This document shows positions 24,624-36,198 of a DNA stretch of 64,000 bases, in pieces (positions within the stretch are counted from its first letter, which is position 1; each line of letters opens with the position of its first letter). Where the stretch lies: positions 3,198,261 through 3,262,260 of the forward strand of contig JAJEKV010000079.1 of assembly GCA_021234155.1 (NCBI GenBank), read 5' to 3'. This DNA is from Isoetes taiwanensis. Lineage: Eukaryota > Streptophyta > Lycopodiopsida > Isoetales > Isoetaceae. The notes under the pieces were generated by a model. The model saw nothing but the letters and a program-made list of their open reading frames with translations, had not been told where the DNA came from and did not search any database. Position numbers and translations under genes: made by a program.

Positions 24624-26296
24624 TGTGACGTCCCCTACTCGTATACGGTGCACTCACCGTATACAACCAGGAGTTCATCCCCCATACCAGCTCCGTGCCA
24701 ATACAGGGCCCTCCACATGACACTGCAACCGTAACGGGTTCCAGTGGGAAGAGTGGAAGGGTCATTGCACCCCGTCTCCCTCAGGGCCTACCTAGCTGCG
24801 GAAGCGTAAACATACATGTCAGTAGCACATACATCAACATCATATGACCATCGCGAAGGATGGTCCTCCACATATCCCAGACAGGCTAAAAATCAAGACA
24901 TCACATAGGGGAATCCTACCCAAGGCTCGGATACGTGGATGGACCGACAAGCTTGGTCTCCGAGTTCATTGCGCATGTAATTCATGGCAATGGATTTGGG
25001 GCATAAGAACATGGCCTAGGGTTGTCCACTCCATCCGCCCTCCCCGTGCACACTTTGCGCGAGTAGGCGAAAAGTGTTGGGACTGTTTGTAGCCCGCCCG
25101 GATGCATAGCCGAGGGGGCTATATCCTGGGTTACATCTCCCCAGTTCCGATGGGGCAGGTAGGGATCTCTCCCTCCAGAGATCTACAATGCTGACTCAAG
25201 GTGACTAGAGGGCCACTGCCCGTATTCGACTTGAACTCAATGGAAGGTCATATTCACCACCTCACGAGTGTCGAGCCCATGCCTTGCCCACACGCAGTGG
25301 CAAGCCATTAGACCTAGTCACAATGACCCCCGGCAGTACTAACACACCATAGGGGTCGTTCAAGAGTCAGAACATGAACCTCCTTATAAGCCAGTCTGGC
25401 CCCTTCACCCACAACCAGGTGTGGCTCTTGTGCACAGGCCGCATCTACAGTGTGCTAGAGAGGCTACTCTAGGAGCATCAACTACAAAGCTTTAGGTCTC
25501 TACCCCCCTTCCCAATACAAGGAGTTCATAGAGATGCATCATCCATATACTTCACAGAGAACTAAAGAACTAAATCTAATCTACAACATAGAGTTAGGTT
25601 CTTTAGTTAGAATCTGCTATCTAGAGATCTAGAGGGCTGCTGTGGGCAATCTAATAGGCTAAACCTACTGATTCAATGACTAAAATAGGGTTTAGACTAT
25701 CTAATTGACCAAATACCTGATCCTTGAGGGGCTCCTTCCCGACTGAGCTCGACCATCCCACAAACGCCGAACCCGGAGAAACTAAGGATGCAATTCTCCC
25801 GCCGAAGTTCGGGATGCGGTTTTGGCCGTTGAGGCAGCCAAAAAACAGAGTTTCAAGCCCTAAAATGAAAAAAATTGGGTTAGCTAGGGTTTCCAACCCT
25901 ATATAGACAAGGGGTTGGTTAGGGTTTCCAATTATCCCCTTTTGGCATGTGGGATAATTGGAAATGGGCCCACTGCCCTTAAGGGCTAGGTGGCCAAATG
26001 TGCCCACATGGAAATGTGTGCACATTAATGAATGTGTACATTGGAAAATGTGCACATTAATTGCACCTATGGGTATGGCCCACTTGGCATCAAGTGGCCA
26101 CATGGAAATGTGTGCCCACATTAATGTGTACATTGGAAAATGTGCACATTAATACTAATGCACATTCTTAGCAAGTTGCCCCCTAGGGGCTACCCACTTG
26201 GCTATACGTTGGCGTACACGTCAATCGGGGTGGCGTGTACGCGTGACGTGGCAAGTATAATATACGCCGGGATCGGATATCGGCTGGAACGCCACA
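24624..26296 (-). repeat. 3' LTR of copy 1
   Basis: 1,673 bp, colinear with 36,199-37,882 and with 56,702-58,377 reversed. The minus-strand TATA-like box CTATATAGGG lies at about 25,899-25,908. The U3 holds an internal duplication of a block containing GTGTACATTGGAAAATGTGC (about 25,995-26,155). The shared GGTAGAGACCT block lies at 25,493-25,520. Confidence 0.9.
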
Positions 26297-26310
26297 TTCT
26301 CCCACCTTGA
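26297..26310 (-). promoter_or_regulatory. Polypurine tract of copy 1
   Basis: On the minus strand AAGGTGGGAGAA immediately precedes the LTR start TGTGGCGTTCC. This is the expected site and composition for priming of second-strand DNA synthesis. Confidence 0.75.
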
Positions 26311-27157
26311 AATGATTTTGTCCGCAAAGCCATTGGTTCTCCCCACCTTGGAATCTTCCTAACCTGCAATCAACCTGATGCATACTATATCTACTATAAT
26401 ACTTACACATTTATTACGATTACCTTAAGGTAATACTTTTATCACATTATTATATTATAAAATCACTTATCAATTCACAACATTACTAACAGATTACTCC
26501 AACATTCCCTTAACATTACTATTAAGTTTATCAAAATTTAAAATTAACGTTCGAGGTACCCTTGATTCCTTGCAACACATTCCAACAAAATTTGTGTTGC
26601 AAGTCTTCGTAGCTCGACCTCCTTGCCCTCCGGAGCGCTCTACTGGCCTGCAGGTCGACACTACGTTAGTACCATTTAATTATTTAATTAAAATTTTTGG
26701 TTATATGGTGACCACCCCACCTATCTACATGGATGCATGGCTAATCTCCCGGCGTAGGAAGAGGGTGAATCTTCCATTATGGCCGCGGAGACAGCGCCTA
26801 CATGCCTATATGCCGCTCATGCCTACACCTCTAGTTGCCCAGCGTGGAGGATATCCTTTCGGCGTGGAAATTTTGGAAGGATAGATTCCTCCTATCAAAG
26901 CATATATGGGGCTAAAGGTGCTTTTCCTATCAATGCATTCCTCAATGACCTCCTTTCTCCGAGGTCGCCTACTTCTTGGGATGAGAAGTAGACTTTCTAA
27001 TCTACCTTCCACTCGCCCAAAGCGGAACGCGGTCATGCCTACATTGACATTACACCCGCCCTAGAGATCACCGTAGTGGTCCCATCATCGGTGACAACGC
27101 ATGCGACCCATACTAAGCGTGGGTGGCATCGCGAGATTAATCTTAACTATACAAGAA

Positions 27158-28680
27158 TTAACCTACACAAATCGACATGCACGAGCCGATTTTTCTTGAG
27201 ATGACCTTGCCATCCCATTGCTCCATAAACCGTGGGTACTGCTTTACTAAATCTTTCTTAAGTACCCCGTCAGCGTCTTCCAGCGGTAAGTGTTTCCACT
27301 TGACCAAATCTTGGAGGAATTCCGATCTCCTCGTTTTCTTGAAAGCTTTATCAAGAATCAATTTCGAACTATTTCCACTGTTCCTCCGTCATTTCAACAG
27401 CGTTGGCGAATCCAAGACTTCGTGCGGATTTGGGGTATGCTTCTTCAAAGAAACTCACGTGGAAGACCTTATGAATCTTTAGGTGCCGCAAGTCTAGCTT
27501 GTAGGCTTGATTGCCTAGTTTCTCGACTATTCGAAAAGGTCCAGCCCACCTTGGAGCAAGCTTCTTGCAATTGCCTATCCCCGAGCTTCGCACCGCTTCA
27601 CCTTAATCTTGAGCCAAACATCATCTCCAACTTTGAACTCTCTTCTTGTTCGATGCTTGTCTACGATGCTCTTTTGGCGACTTCTTGCTGCTAGCGATAG
27701 CCACGAACTTCCTCTACGAAGGCCGCGATATCGGCCAACATCTGGCTGCGAAACTTCCACCTTTGACGGGGTTGTGCCAAGTGTCCGGAGTTAAATCGAT
27801 AGCCGTAATTGATCATAAACGGCGACATTTGGGATGATTCCTGCTTGGTGCTATTGTATGCAAACTCCACCAAGTGAATAAATTCTTCCCACATACTTTG
27901 CTTATTCCAGACATAGTTTCGTAGCATGTCCTCTAAAATCCTGTTGGTCCGCTCCGTCTGGCCATCCGTCTGAGGATGATATGCCGTGCTCATGGATAGC
28001 CGCCGGATCGTCGCAAAGAGGTCTTGCCAAAAGGCTCATGAACCGGATCACGTCGGAGATGATCTCCTTGGCATGCCATGAAGCCCGAAGATCTCTTTGG
28101 TGAAGAGCTTTGCCGTATCCATCGCTGTATCTGTGGTTCTGCAAGGCACAAAATGTGCCATCTTCGACAACTTGTCGACCACTACCATCAAGGCATCCTT
28201 GGCTCTCACCGATCTTGGGAGTCCTGTGATAAAATCCATGCTGATTACCTCCCACTTAGCGTTTGGCACCGCTAATGGCTCTAATGCCCCCGAATTGAAG
28301 CTGCTCCGCCTTTGTCAGTTCTGGCGACATAGGCGGCATTCCTTGATGTAGCGAGCTACCCTTCTTCATTCTGGCCAATAATAGGCTGCTGCGTACTTTG
28401 AAATATGTTTTCATGAATCCGCATGGCCAGCTATTGGGCTGTTATGCGTGTCATGGAGGATCAACTTCCTTACACGATGATTGGCACGCACAACTTGTTC
28501 TTATGGTATAACAAGGGTTGCCTTCCTTCTTATAATGCTTGAAGGCCTCCCGCTCTTTATCCGTTCGGCCTCCTTTGAAAGGCTTGCCCATACTTCCACC
28601 GAAATCCACATCCGTTGGCAAGGACTCTTCAATCCTTTTACCAAAGTCATTTGGAGGCGTCGAAATTGCATTGCAATGCA
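27158..28680 (-). pseudogene. Integrase with C-terminal chromodomain, copy 1
   Basis: Minus-strand fragments in several frames align to the intact integrase of copy 3 (53,700-55,144). Seen are AKWEVISMDFITGLPRSV (first catalytic Asp), the segment [18 protein letters not shown] (catalytic Glu), the GPY/F module WAGPFRIVEKLGNQAYKLDL and the chromodomain piece [18 protein letters not shown] (27,158-27,361). In the chromodomain the expected Trp of EDATW reads DG. Frameshifts make it non-functional. Confidence 0.85.
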
Positions 28681-28689
28681 CTCTAGTTG

Positions 28690-29840
28690 TCGGGGGATGC
28701 CTTGAAAGCTTATCTCGCTACCACATTGAGCTTCCCGGCTTGTAGACTATATCAAAGTCATATTCTTGAGGAACTCCATCCATCTCCGCCGCCTCAGTTA
28801 AGGTGTGGTTGCGTGAATACATATTGGAGGCTCGATGGTGGTATCAATTGGAACTTCCTTCCCAAGAGATAATGCCTCCATATTCTTAATGCCCCGACAA
28901 CGCAAGCAACTCTTGATCGGCGTTGGTGGCAGCGTTTCGGCGTCGTTCATCTTCCCGGAATAAATGCTACCTACCACGCTCTTCTTGGATAAACCTTTTT
29001 GTAGCTATCTTACTGCGCATCTGTTGCTACAAGCTTATCTTTCTCCGGTCCGCCGAGGGTTAAGGCTGGGGCTGTTGTTAAAGCTTCCTTCAACAATTCG
29101 AACCCCTTTTGGGCTTTCTTGTGCCAATGCTCTACCCAATCTTTCACCTTCTGCGCCCTCGTCGGTGCGTTAGCTGGGGGCTGCTATCTTAGCAAAAGTT
29201 CTTTACGAACTTCTGTAGTACCTGCTAGGCCGGGAAACTTCGACTTCATGCACATTCTTGGTGCCGACCCCGCCCTTTGAATGGCGGCTTCAATCTTGGC
29301 GGGAGTCTGTTGAGATGCCTCTCGCTGAGATCACATGACCTAGATACTCCACCTTTTCTCGTTGCGAAGTGGCACCGACAACTTGGCGCATAACCGGTGC
29401 CTCTTCAACTTTTCTAGCACTCTTCTCAAGTGTTATCGTGCTCTTCAAGGGATCTGCTATACACCAAAATGTCGTCAAAGAAAACAATTACAAAGGTGTC
29501 CGGGAACTCCCCCGAAGATATCGTTCATGAGCCTCATGAGCGTTAAGGGGCATTTGATAAGCGAAAAGGCATTACCGCGGAACTCATAATGCCCATACCG
29601 GCGTTCGAAGGCGGTCTTATGGATGTCTTCTTCCTTTATCCTCGATCTGATGATAAGCGACCTTTAAGTCGATTTTGGAGAAGATCTTTGCACCTTGGAG
29701 CTGATCCATCAAGTCGCCCTGATCTTGGGGCGATACTTGTTCTTAATGGTGTGCTTATTCAACCTGTCTATAGTCTATGCACATCCTCAAAGATCCATCC
29801 TTCTTCTTGACAAAAAGAATGGGCTCCAAACCATGAGACA
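28690..29840 (-). pseudogene. Reverse transcriptase and RNase H, copy 1, decayed
   Basis: The minus strand encodes broken RT motifs in successive frames: KKDGSLRMCIDYR at about 29,800, KIFSKIDLK near 29,690 and [17 protein letters not shown] near 29,320. RNase H remnants continue to about 28,700. No single frame spans the region. Order and content are those of a Ty3/gypsy chromovirus. Confidence 0.7.
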
Positions 29841-30560
29841 CTAGGTCTGATGAAACCTAGGTCGAGTAGCTCCCGTGAATCGCTTCTTCAGCTCCGACAA
29901 CTCCTGTGTTGTCATTCTATATGGAGCCTTGCTTGTTGGCTTTGTTCCTGGTTCGAGTGCTATCTCGCACTCGACTCCCCTATAAGGAGGGAGCTGCTTG
30001 ATCTCATCTGGAAAGAGATCATGGAACTCCGTGATTAGCTGAGATACTTGCTTCGGCAACTTGCTGAGCGCGTTGTCTTCTTTGCTTCCTTCTGATTCCG
30101 GCTCACTAATCTCAAGCTTGAAGATGTATGCCACTTGCTCACTCTTGATGCACTTGAACAGCCGTTTAGAAGACATGCACTGCATGATGGGAACAACTTC
30201 TTTACCTGTTATCTCAATGATCTTGCCGTCGGGCGTTGGGAAGGTCACCTTCCGCTTTCCACAGTCGATAATGGCCCCTGCTGGCCCAAGGTACTCCATT
30301 CCTATGATCAAGTCATACTTTCCAATGCCCATTACTTCTGCTCCCATCTGGATATTAATCCCTGGCAAGTCGATGTCGAAGTTAATTCTCTTTGCCGCCT
30401 GCGATTTTCCGCACCACTTGCTAAAACAACGGGTCTTGGTTTTGACTTTAGGCTTCAACTTCAACATCCGAAACCATTGCCGGGGATGCAAAGTTATGGC
30501 TACTTCCCGAGTCTATCAAGACTATGAAGGACTTAGCTTTAGCCTTCCCTCTTGTGGAAA
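29841..30560 (-). pseudogene. Protease and start of RT, copy 1
   Basis: The protease active site FIVLIDSGSSHNF is encoded at about 30,500-30,540, just upstream of and in a different frame from the 216-codon frame 30,491-29,841. That frame continues the protease (GKYDLIIGMEYLGPAGAIID) and the linker (LITEFHDLFPDEIKQLPP), then enters RT (EIALEPGTKPTSKAPYRM). Confidence 0.8.
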
Positions 30561-30599
30561 TTACCTTATACTTGGCTCTCGCTTGCTCGTATCTATTGC

Positions 30600-31925
30600 G
30601 CAAAGATATGACACTCACCCTGAATATAGTCGCGGGCCTCTTCGCGCCGTCGTCCGTCCAGTGGGTCCCAATCTCCCAATTCCGCTAGAGCCGCACTCAT
30701 GACATAGGGGCGGTTTGTCGTCCTATGGCCCTACTGGAAGCACCAAGCACAACCGCTTTTTCTATGCACTCCTACCTCTTTTCCTTGGGCATCGCTTGCA
30801 AAAAGGATTGCCTTTGCTTTGGAGTAGTTTGACTTCTCTGCTTGTCCTTGAAGGACACGCTTCTTCTCCCCTTTGCTTCCTGGTTCCCCACCATATTGGG
30901 TTCTATTTGGACTGGGATTGGCTGCCACGGGGCTGTAGCTTCTGTCGCCTTGCCTTTCTCCCGGAAGTAATGCTTTGCTTGTGCCCGCTATTACGGAGGT
31001 CGACCCCTGCAAGCTTATAGCCTTGGATTACGCCCGATCTTGTCCTAGGGTTTATTGCTCTCACAAGCTTGCGGATCTCCTCATTCAGCCCCTCGATATA
31101 GCTTTCTGCATGCTTCTCTCCCAACCCGGCACATACAGCCTTAGCCTCATGAATTCCTCCTCGTATATTTCTGAACTGATTTGTTGCCTTGCCGCAACCG
31201 TAAAACTGCTGCATCATCTTTGGACTTATGTTCCCTTGGAACGTAATGGCGCTTTGAAGGCTTTAGCAAACTTTTCGAACTTACAAGCATCCCCCGCTTA
31301 AGGTGTGCCTTTGCATACCCTTCCACCAAATCCGGCGGCTCCTTTCAAGTTGGCTGTTGCAACTCGCGCTTTGTCCTTATCCTTCATGCCATAAGCATTT
31401 CCGTGCTTCGCTCATTTAGATCCAGCCATGCCTCTGCTTCCAAGCGACTTTTTGTTCTCCCCGAAGCTGTTCGATTCAGGGCCTTCCATACATTGCCGGT
31501 CGCGGAATCTACCTTCTTACGGTAGTCGGTGGCCCTGGTATCTCTTTGTCGTCCCCTCGGGGTGTTCCTCGCCTTCCCTCTCGTTGGATTCTGAGCCACG
31601 CTCTTCCTCTTCCTCGAGTCCCGAGTCGGTCAGGTCGAACTTGAGTCGGAAGATTTCGGTTGGGGATCTCCTTCTCTTGCTCCGCTTCTTGTCCCTTCCT
31701 TCCCTCCAGCTGATGCTTGCGACAACCGAGCATTGCCACCGAACCCACTTCCTGCATGCGGACGAGTAATGCCTTTATCTGCTCAGATCCGTCCTCATCC
31801 GGGCTATCTCCCCGCTCTGGGGTCATGGGTTCCCTATCTTGAATAGGTTCCTTGCGGGGGGTGGTGCGGGCGGGGTTTGCTCTTCTATAAGGTCTCGCAG
31901 TTGTCGTTCCCCTAGCAGCTTAGCC
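30600..31925 (-). pseudogene. Gag, copy 1, frameshifted
   Basis: Minus-strand pieces match the gag of copy 3. Seen are a Pro/Glu-rich start with EQIKALLVRMQE, the capsid segment with DYRKKVDSATGNVWKALNR and EAEAWLD, the FAKAFKA region near 31,250, and a nucleocapsid with a CAWCFQ-GHRT zinc-knuckle remnant at about 30,745. In that knuckle the last Cys is lost. Several shifts and stops. Confidence 0.7.
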
Positions 31926-32110
31926 CTCTAGCTGCATCCACAAGTGATTAATGGCTATATGGTTAGTTCCATTTGTTCTCTTGCATTGTTTATGTTTGTT
32001 GGTATAATTGTGGGGCAAAATACATCAACAAAACATTTAAAGTCTTGAGAATTGTATTTATATATCATATAATATTTTAAATACAAAAAGTCTCGGGATC
32101 AAGAGTCTAG

Positions 32111-33623
32111 CTAGTCTTGAAATCGCCGCAGAAGACGGGTTGTCTTCAAGAAACTTCTTAACTTGGGCCGCCCCTACCGAAAGTGACCCAAGTTCGATGA
32201 TGCTTTGCCGACGAGCCTCCCCGGATGGCTCTCACCGGGTCTTCTACCCCGCGGTCGGATGTAAGGGCCGCATCCACCGCTAATCTCGCCGACGTTCGGT
32301 GGGGGATGGCGAAGTCGAAGAGGTCGAGTGCCATTGCCCTCTTGACTAAACAAAGATAGTCGACATTTGTTGCTATTCGAGCATGCCCTGCCAAGCCTCG
32401 AGTGCAATCAGCATAAACACTCCTTCTTCGCCCCTCGACTGAACTGCGGTGAATTACCGCTATTCTCCCATCCATCGCCAGCGGCAAATAGTATCACGAG
32501 CGACCGTCGTTGTGTGTCGGAAGCTTCCCCGCTTGTCGGCCTCCACTCAGGCCGCCCGGGCGTACTCGTCGACCTCAACCGATTGAGCTCCCCGTAGTCT
32601 TCAATTGTGCGGTCGAGCCTCCCCGAGGTCGATTCCTTCTCCTTTGGCAGGGGTGATATCGAAGGACCCGGCATTGGGATGCTCGTGGTCTTCCCACGGA
32701 TCCCCATCTGTTCTTGGAGGGCGAGGAACTCCTCCCTCATTTGGCGCCTCCTTTCGCCCATCAATTGCCTCGATGTCTTTCTTTGTAGGCCGGATATCGG
32801 AGGTGCGTCTCCCTGTGTAGGGCCAGGTGTCGGACTCCCTCACTTGAGCGGGAAGTCCGAGGCTCCCAGGACGATGAAGTCGTCCATGTGGGTCTAGCCC
32901 TTGGTGGTGGGGGCGGTTCGTCAACCTGAAGCTCCCTCTCGGCACCGGGAAGGGGGATGTCACAGGGAGTAGATACTCCTCTCGCCGATGATGATAGGGG
33001 CTAGGCTTGTGATGCCCTAGCCCAGTGGGGAGCAGCTTCGATGCCACCCGCTCTCAAAATTGATCGGCTCTCCTCGCTCCTTGGCCGTTCTTAAGTCCCG
33101 AGTCGAAGCTCCGTATCCTTCGTCGTCCGACTCCTCTTCATCCTCTCTTGCTTCCTGTTCTGTTGATACCATACGCTGACATCTGCTCTTCCTCTTGCTT
33201 TGCTATGGGGTCTACCTCCATCCGGAGGAATAGAGGTTGCCCCATCGGGTTTCTGTGTGGTGGGATAAGAATATGGCTAGGGCGGCGGTGTAAGAGAAGT
33301 ACTTGGTCCCTGCTGGTGTCGGGACCATGTAATCAGGTAGTCTCTGCGCCTTGTTAGTCAAGTATTTGGCGATGTTGGGGACATCGCCCAAGGCTGCTTG
33401 AAGGGATTGGCGGGGAACAAAGTATCCTATGCAAGGGGGAACTTGAACAAGGGAGGGTCCTACCCTAGCTTGAAATTCTGCTAGCACACGCCTATAATTT
33501 GCGGGGTTGCATTTAGCGAGCTTGGATGTCGATTTCTTTCACAAAGACTTGGAAGATGTCGTTGACATCCGCCTCAAGAACATGCAACCGGGCTGTACCA
33601 TCGCCCAAATCAGCGGTAGCCAT
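32111..33623 (-). pseudogene. ORF2, conserved element protein of unknown function, copy 1
   Basis: It starts at the ATG at 33,623 (MATADLGDGTARLH) and runs in broken frames to about 32,111. Recognisable shared pieces are DVPNIAKYLTNKAQRLPDYM (33,360s), GDPWEDHEHPNAGSFDITPA (about 32,650) and a C-terminal KKFLEDNPS. The same blocks occur in copy 2 (60,948-62,481) and, more diverged, in copy 3 (49,812-51,212). No catalytic motif, zinc finger or membrane segment is seen. It lies between the histone ORF and gag. Confidence 0.6.
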
Positions 33624-33921
33624 TGATCTAGCAAGGAAGGGAGTATCAAACGGATGCGTAATACCGTGGAGCCGAAAGATCGCCCTAGCGGGGGGGAGCA
33701 AATTTGCAGGGTACCAATTGAGAAATGGGGAACTTATTTATAGAAAAGGGGAAAACCCTAATTTTTGGGTGACTTAGAATTTACTAAGATTAGGCAATTC
33801 TAACCTATTAAGTGATGCAATTGCAAGTTTGAAGTATATTTCTAGGGTTTGAGCATGCTAAGGACTGCTATTGAACCTATTGTGCAATTTTGGAGATCAT
33901 TTGGTGATGAAATGGTACGGG

Positions 33922-33988
33922 GTCTCACACGTTGCGCCCAGCCCGATTTCTAAAATGTAGAAATCTGTCCTGGCGCGACGTATGAGAC
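33922..33988 (-). repeat. 67-nt hairpin i (copy 1, between ORF1 and ORF2)
   Basis: Arms GTCTCACACGTTGCGCC and GGCGCGACGTATGAGAC pair almost perfectly. The inner part ATTTCTA...TAGAAAT also pairs. One of four related hairpins in this element. Confidence 0.8.
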
Positions 33989-34122
33989 ATAGGTCCTAAT
34001 TGGGCTAGGATTACTCAATTTAGGTGATCTAAGGCTGTAATTCCACTAAACTCATCGAAAGTTAGGCGAACTGACCCCCTTACTTGGTCGATTTGGAGCT
34101 GTTTTGGGCATTTTTGGGCATG

Positions 34123-34189
34123 GTCTCACACGTTGCGCCCAGCCCGATTCCTGAAATGTAGAAATCTGTCCTGGCGCGACGTGTGAGAC
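34123..34189 (-). repeat. 67-nt hairpin ii (copy 1, between ORF1 and ORF2)
   Basis: Same arms as hairpin i (GTCTCACACGTTGCGCC / GGCGCGACGTGTGAGAC), 201 bp from it, and also 67 nt long. Confidence 0.8.
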
Positions 34190-34332
34190 ATCGTCTCAAT
34201 TTTGCTCAAAACTCCAATTTAATTAAAACAAAAGCTAGGGACCGATATCTTGACCTATTTAAACAAGGTTTGACACTTTATTTACACAAAATTTTCTTTA
34301 TATTAACAAAATTTTTCAGTTATTTACAAAAC

Positions 34333-35562
34333 TCAAGGTCGTTCACCCTTGATGTGCCTGGCAAGATACATATCCTGCCTCATGAGGGTAACCCTCTTCG
34401 CGTGCACCGTGCAGGCCGTTGAATCTTCAAAATGTTTCACTATGTGGGCTTCGGCCGCCTCTTGCAAACATAGCAACATCTCGTCTGTCACGCGCATGTC
34501 TGTGTTGTATTCTTGAATGACTTCGCGGACCAGACGCTGGAACGGCGCCCGGGGAATCAGGAGTCCGTAACTCTTCTGGAAGTGGCGGATCTCCTTGAGT
34601 GCCCTGTCTTCCTCCTGTTTCTTCTTGTTCCGCTTCTTCCCGGGTGCTCGTGGGGGCTTGGGCTTTGGTGGAGGGGGCTTTAGTGTCTGGCTCTTCGTCG
34701 GGTGCCCGCCTTCAATCGTTCTCACCCGGTGCTCCTGGTAATAGGCATTGTAGGCCTCCCACTTTGCCATATACGCGTCGTGCTCCCTGATCCTCTTCTG
34801 ATAGACCTTTAGGGGGTCTATCACATAGGCTTCCCGTTGCGGCCGTGGGGCCTTGACCCTATCCCACGTTGGAAATGGTGGGGGCTTCGCCACTGCCGGC
34901 CTCCTCACGCTCTTGGGCCGTACGCTCGGGTACCTCTTCCCTCTGACCAAGGGGCTTTGAAGAGCTTGCCCCGTCTGCGCCCGGCACGTAGTCTTGGTCC
35001 GAATCGTCGGTAGTGGGCGGGGTCTCCTCTCCCGACGGCTCGTTGATGACAAGGTTCTCTGCCCTCTTCCCAACCTTGACCAGCTTCCCCTTGCCTGCCT
35101 TGATGGCCTTGGCCCTCCTCTTCTTGGATCCGCCGGCGTCTTCCTGACCCTTTGATCTCTGCTCCGTGGCTCTTTGACTTCATTGCTTGTGAATGGCGTG
35201 AGGTCGACCTCTTCTTCGGGGTGAGTTCGGTGACTGCTCCTCCTCTCTTCCCTGCTCCTCTGCGGTTTGTTCCCTCTGCTCCTCCTGTGGGTTGGCGTCC
35301 CCTGGTGTTGCTCCTGCCGCTCCCGCTTCACCGCCTCAGCCGTGCAATTTCGTTGAGGATCTCGTCCATGACGCGTCGGTCCGGTCGTCCTCTAAGATCT
35401 CTCGTGGTCGCTCCGGTCCGACCACGATTCCTCGCCGAATTAAGATCCGTCGGCGTGGAGAAGCGTTCCGAAGAATCCCGTGAAAAGGTAGGAGCGGCTG
35501 CATTTGGAGGATCCGCCTGGCCAGGCTTCCCTTGCGAGTACCGCCTTCGTGCGGGCCATCAT
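34333..35562 (-). pseudogene. ORF1 with C-terminal histone H3 fold (CENH3-like residues), copy 1
   Basis: The ATG at 35,559 (ATGATGGCCCGC context) begins MARTKAVLARE. The first frame soon stops; a 332-codon frame (35,331-34,333) carries the rest. The N-terminal part is Arg/Glu-rich, and the middle has a Pro/Lys linker ([20 protein letters not shown]). The last 89 residues (34,336-34,602) are a histone H3 fold: [45 protein letters not shown] and [20 protein letters not shown]. The pattern LIPRAPF (H3: LIRKLPF), R-V-T-D-E-M-L and VTLMRQD recall plant CENH3, but loop 1 has canonical H3 length. The H3 part is open; the upstream frame is broken. Confidence 0.88.
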
Positions 35563-35740
35563 TTTATGGTTCGTCGATTGGTTACTCTGGCCAGAAGATC
35601 GCCTTGACAATCTACGAAGTTCTCGGGAAGGGCGGGGAAAAATGGGAGGGGTCCAGTTCTATTTATAGGGCCAATTTTAGGTCAACTTTTAAACTACCTT
35701 TTGGGTTGTCTAAGGCATCTAAAACACCTAATTAAGCAAG

Positions 35741-35804
35741 GTCTCACGCGTTCTCTGCAGCCCATTCCTAGAATCTAGAAACCTGTCTGGGCGACGTGTG
35801 AGAC
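35741..35804 (-). repeat. 64-nt hairpin iii (copy 1, upstream of ORF1)
   Basis: Arms GTCTCACGCGT and ACGTGTGAGAC with inner CATTCCTAGAATCTAGAAA. A degenerate member of the same hairpin family, in the 5' leader. Confidence 0.7.
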
Positions 35805-35923
35805 ATGGTGGGGCCCACTATTAAATTAACATGTAACATGCTAAATCTACTAATTCTTAGCTTAAATTTAGAATTATCAAGATACTTTTCTTGTAATTTA
35901 CAACTTTTTGGTGTCAGCCGAAT

Positions 35924-35989
35924 GTCTCAAGACGTTAATGACCCCCATTTCTAGAATGTAGAAATTGTCTCTGGCGCGACGTGTGAGAC
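35924..35989 (-). repeat. 66-nt hairpin iv (copy 1, upstream of ORF1)
   Basis: The outer arms GTCTCAAGACGT and GACGTGTGAGAC pair, as does the inner ATTTCTAGAATGTAGAAAT. It lies between the primer-binding site and ORF1. Confidence 0.7.
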
Positions 35990-36184
35990 CATCCTACTTT
36001 TGGATGTTGGCTCATCAATTTTAGTCTTTTTACGTTTCTATTCTTTTTAACCTGTTACTAGCTTAGATAAACTACAAAATGAGAAAAAAAAAAAAATTTC
36101 TCATTTTTCGAGGTTCGAGGATCCTATCAAGTTAGTGCTACTGGGAACATGGCCGCTGCTTTGCTCTTGGTCTCCAAGAACATA

Positions 36185-36195
36185 GCTCGATACCA
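36185..36195 (-). promoter_or_regulatory. Primer-binding site, initiator tRNA-Met type, copy 1
   Basis: The minus strand reads TGGTATCGAGC directly after the 5' LTR, one base short of TGGTATCAGAGC, the complement of the plant initiator tRNA-Met 3' end. Copy 3 has the full form. The missing base is shared with copy 2. Confidence 0.7.
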
Positions 36196-36198
36196 TCG

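Noticed and set aside
25958-26152. An open frame of about 64-70 codons present in three LTRs (also 37,530-37,736 and 56,843-57,049)
   Set aside because: It lies in U3 upstream of the TATA-like box and is produced by an internal duplication; the opposite strand is open as well.
27290-30702. Long plus-strand open frames opposite copy 1 pol
   Set aside because: They are antisense shadows of the integrase, RT and protease coding strand and match no family.
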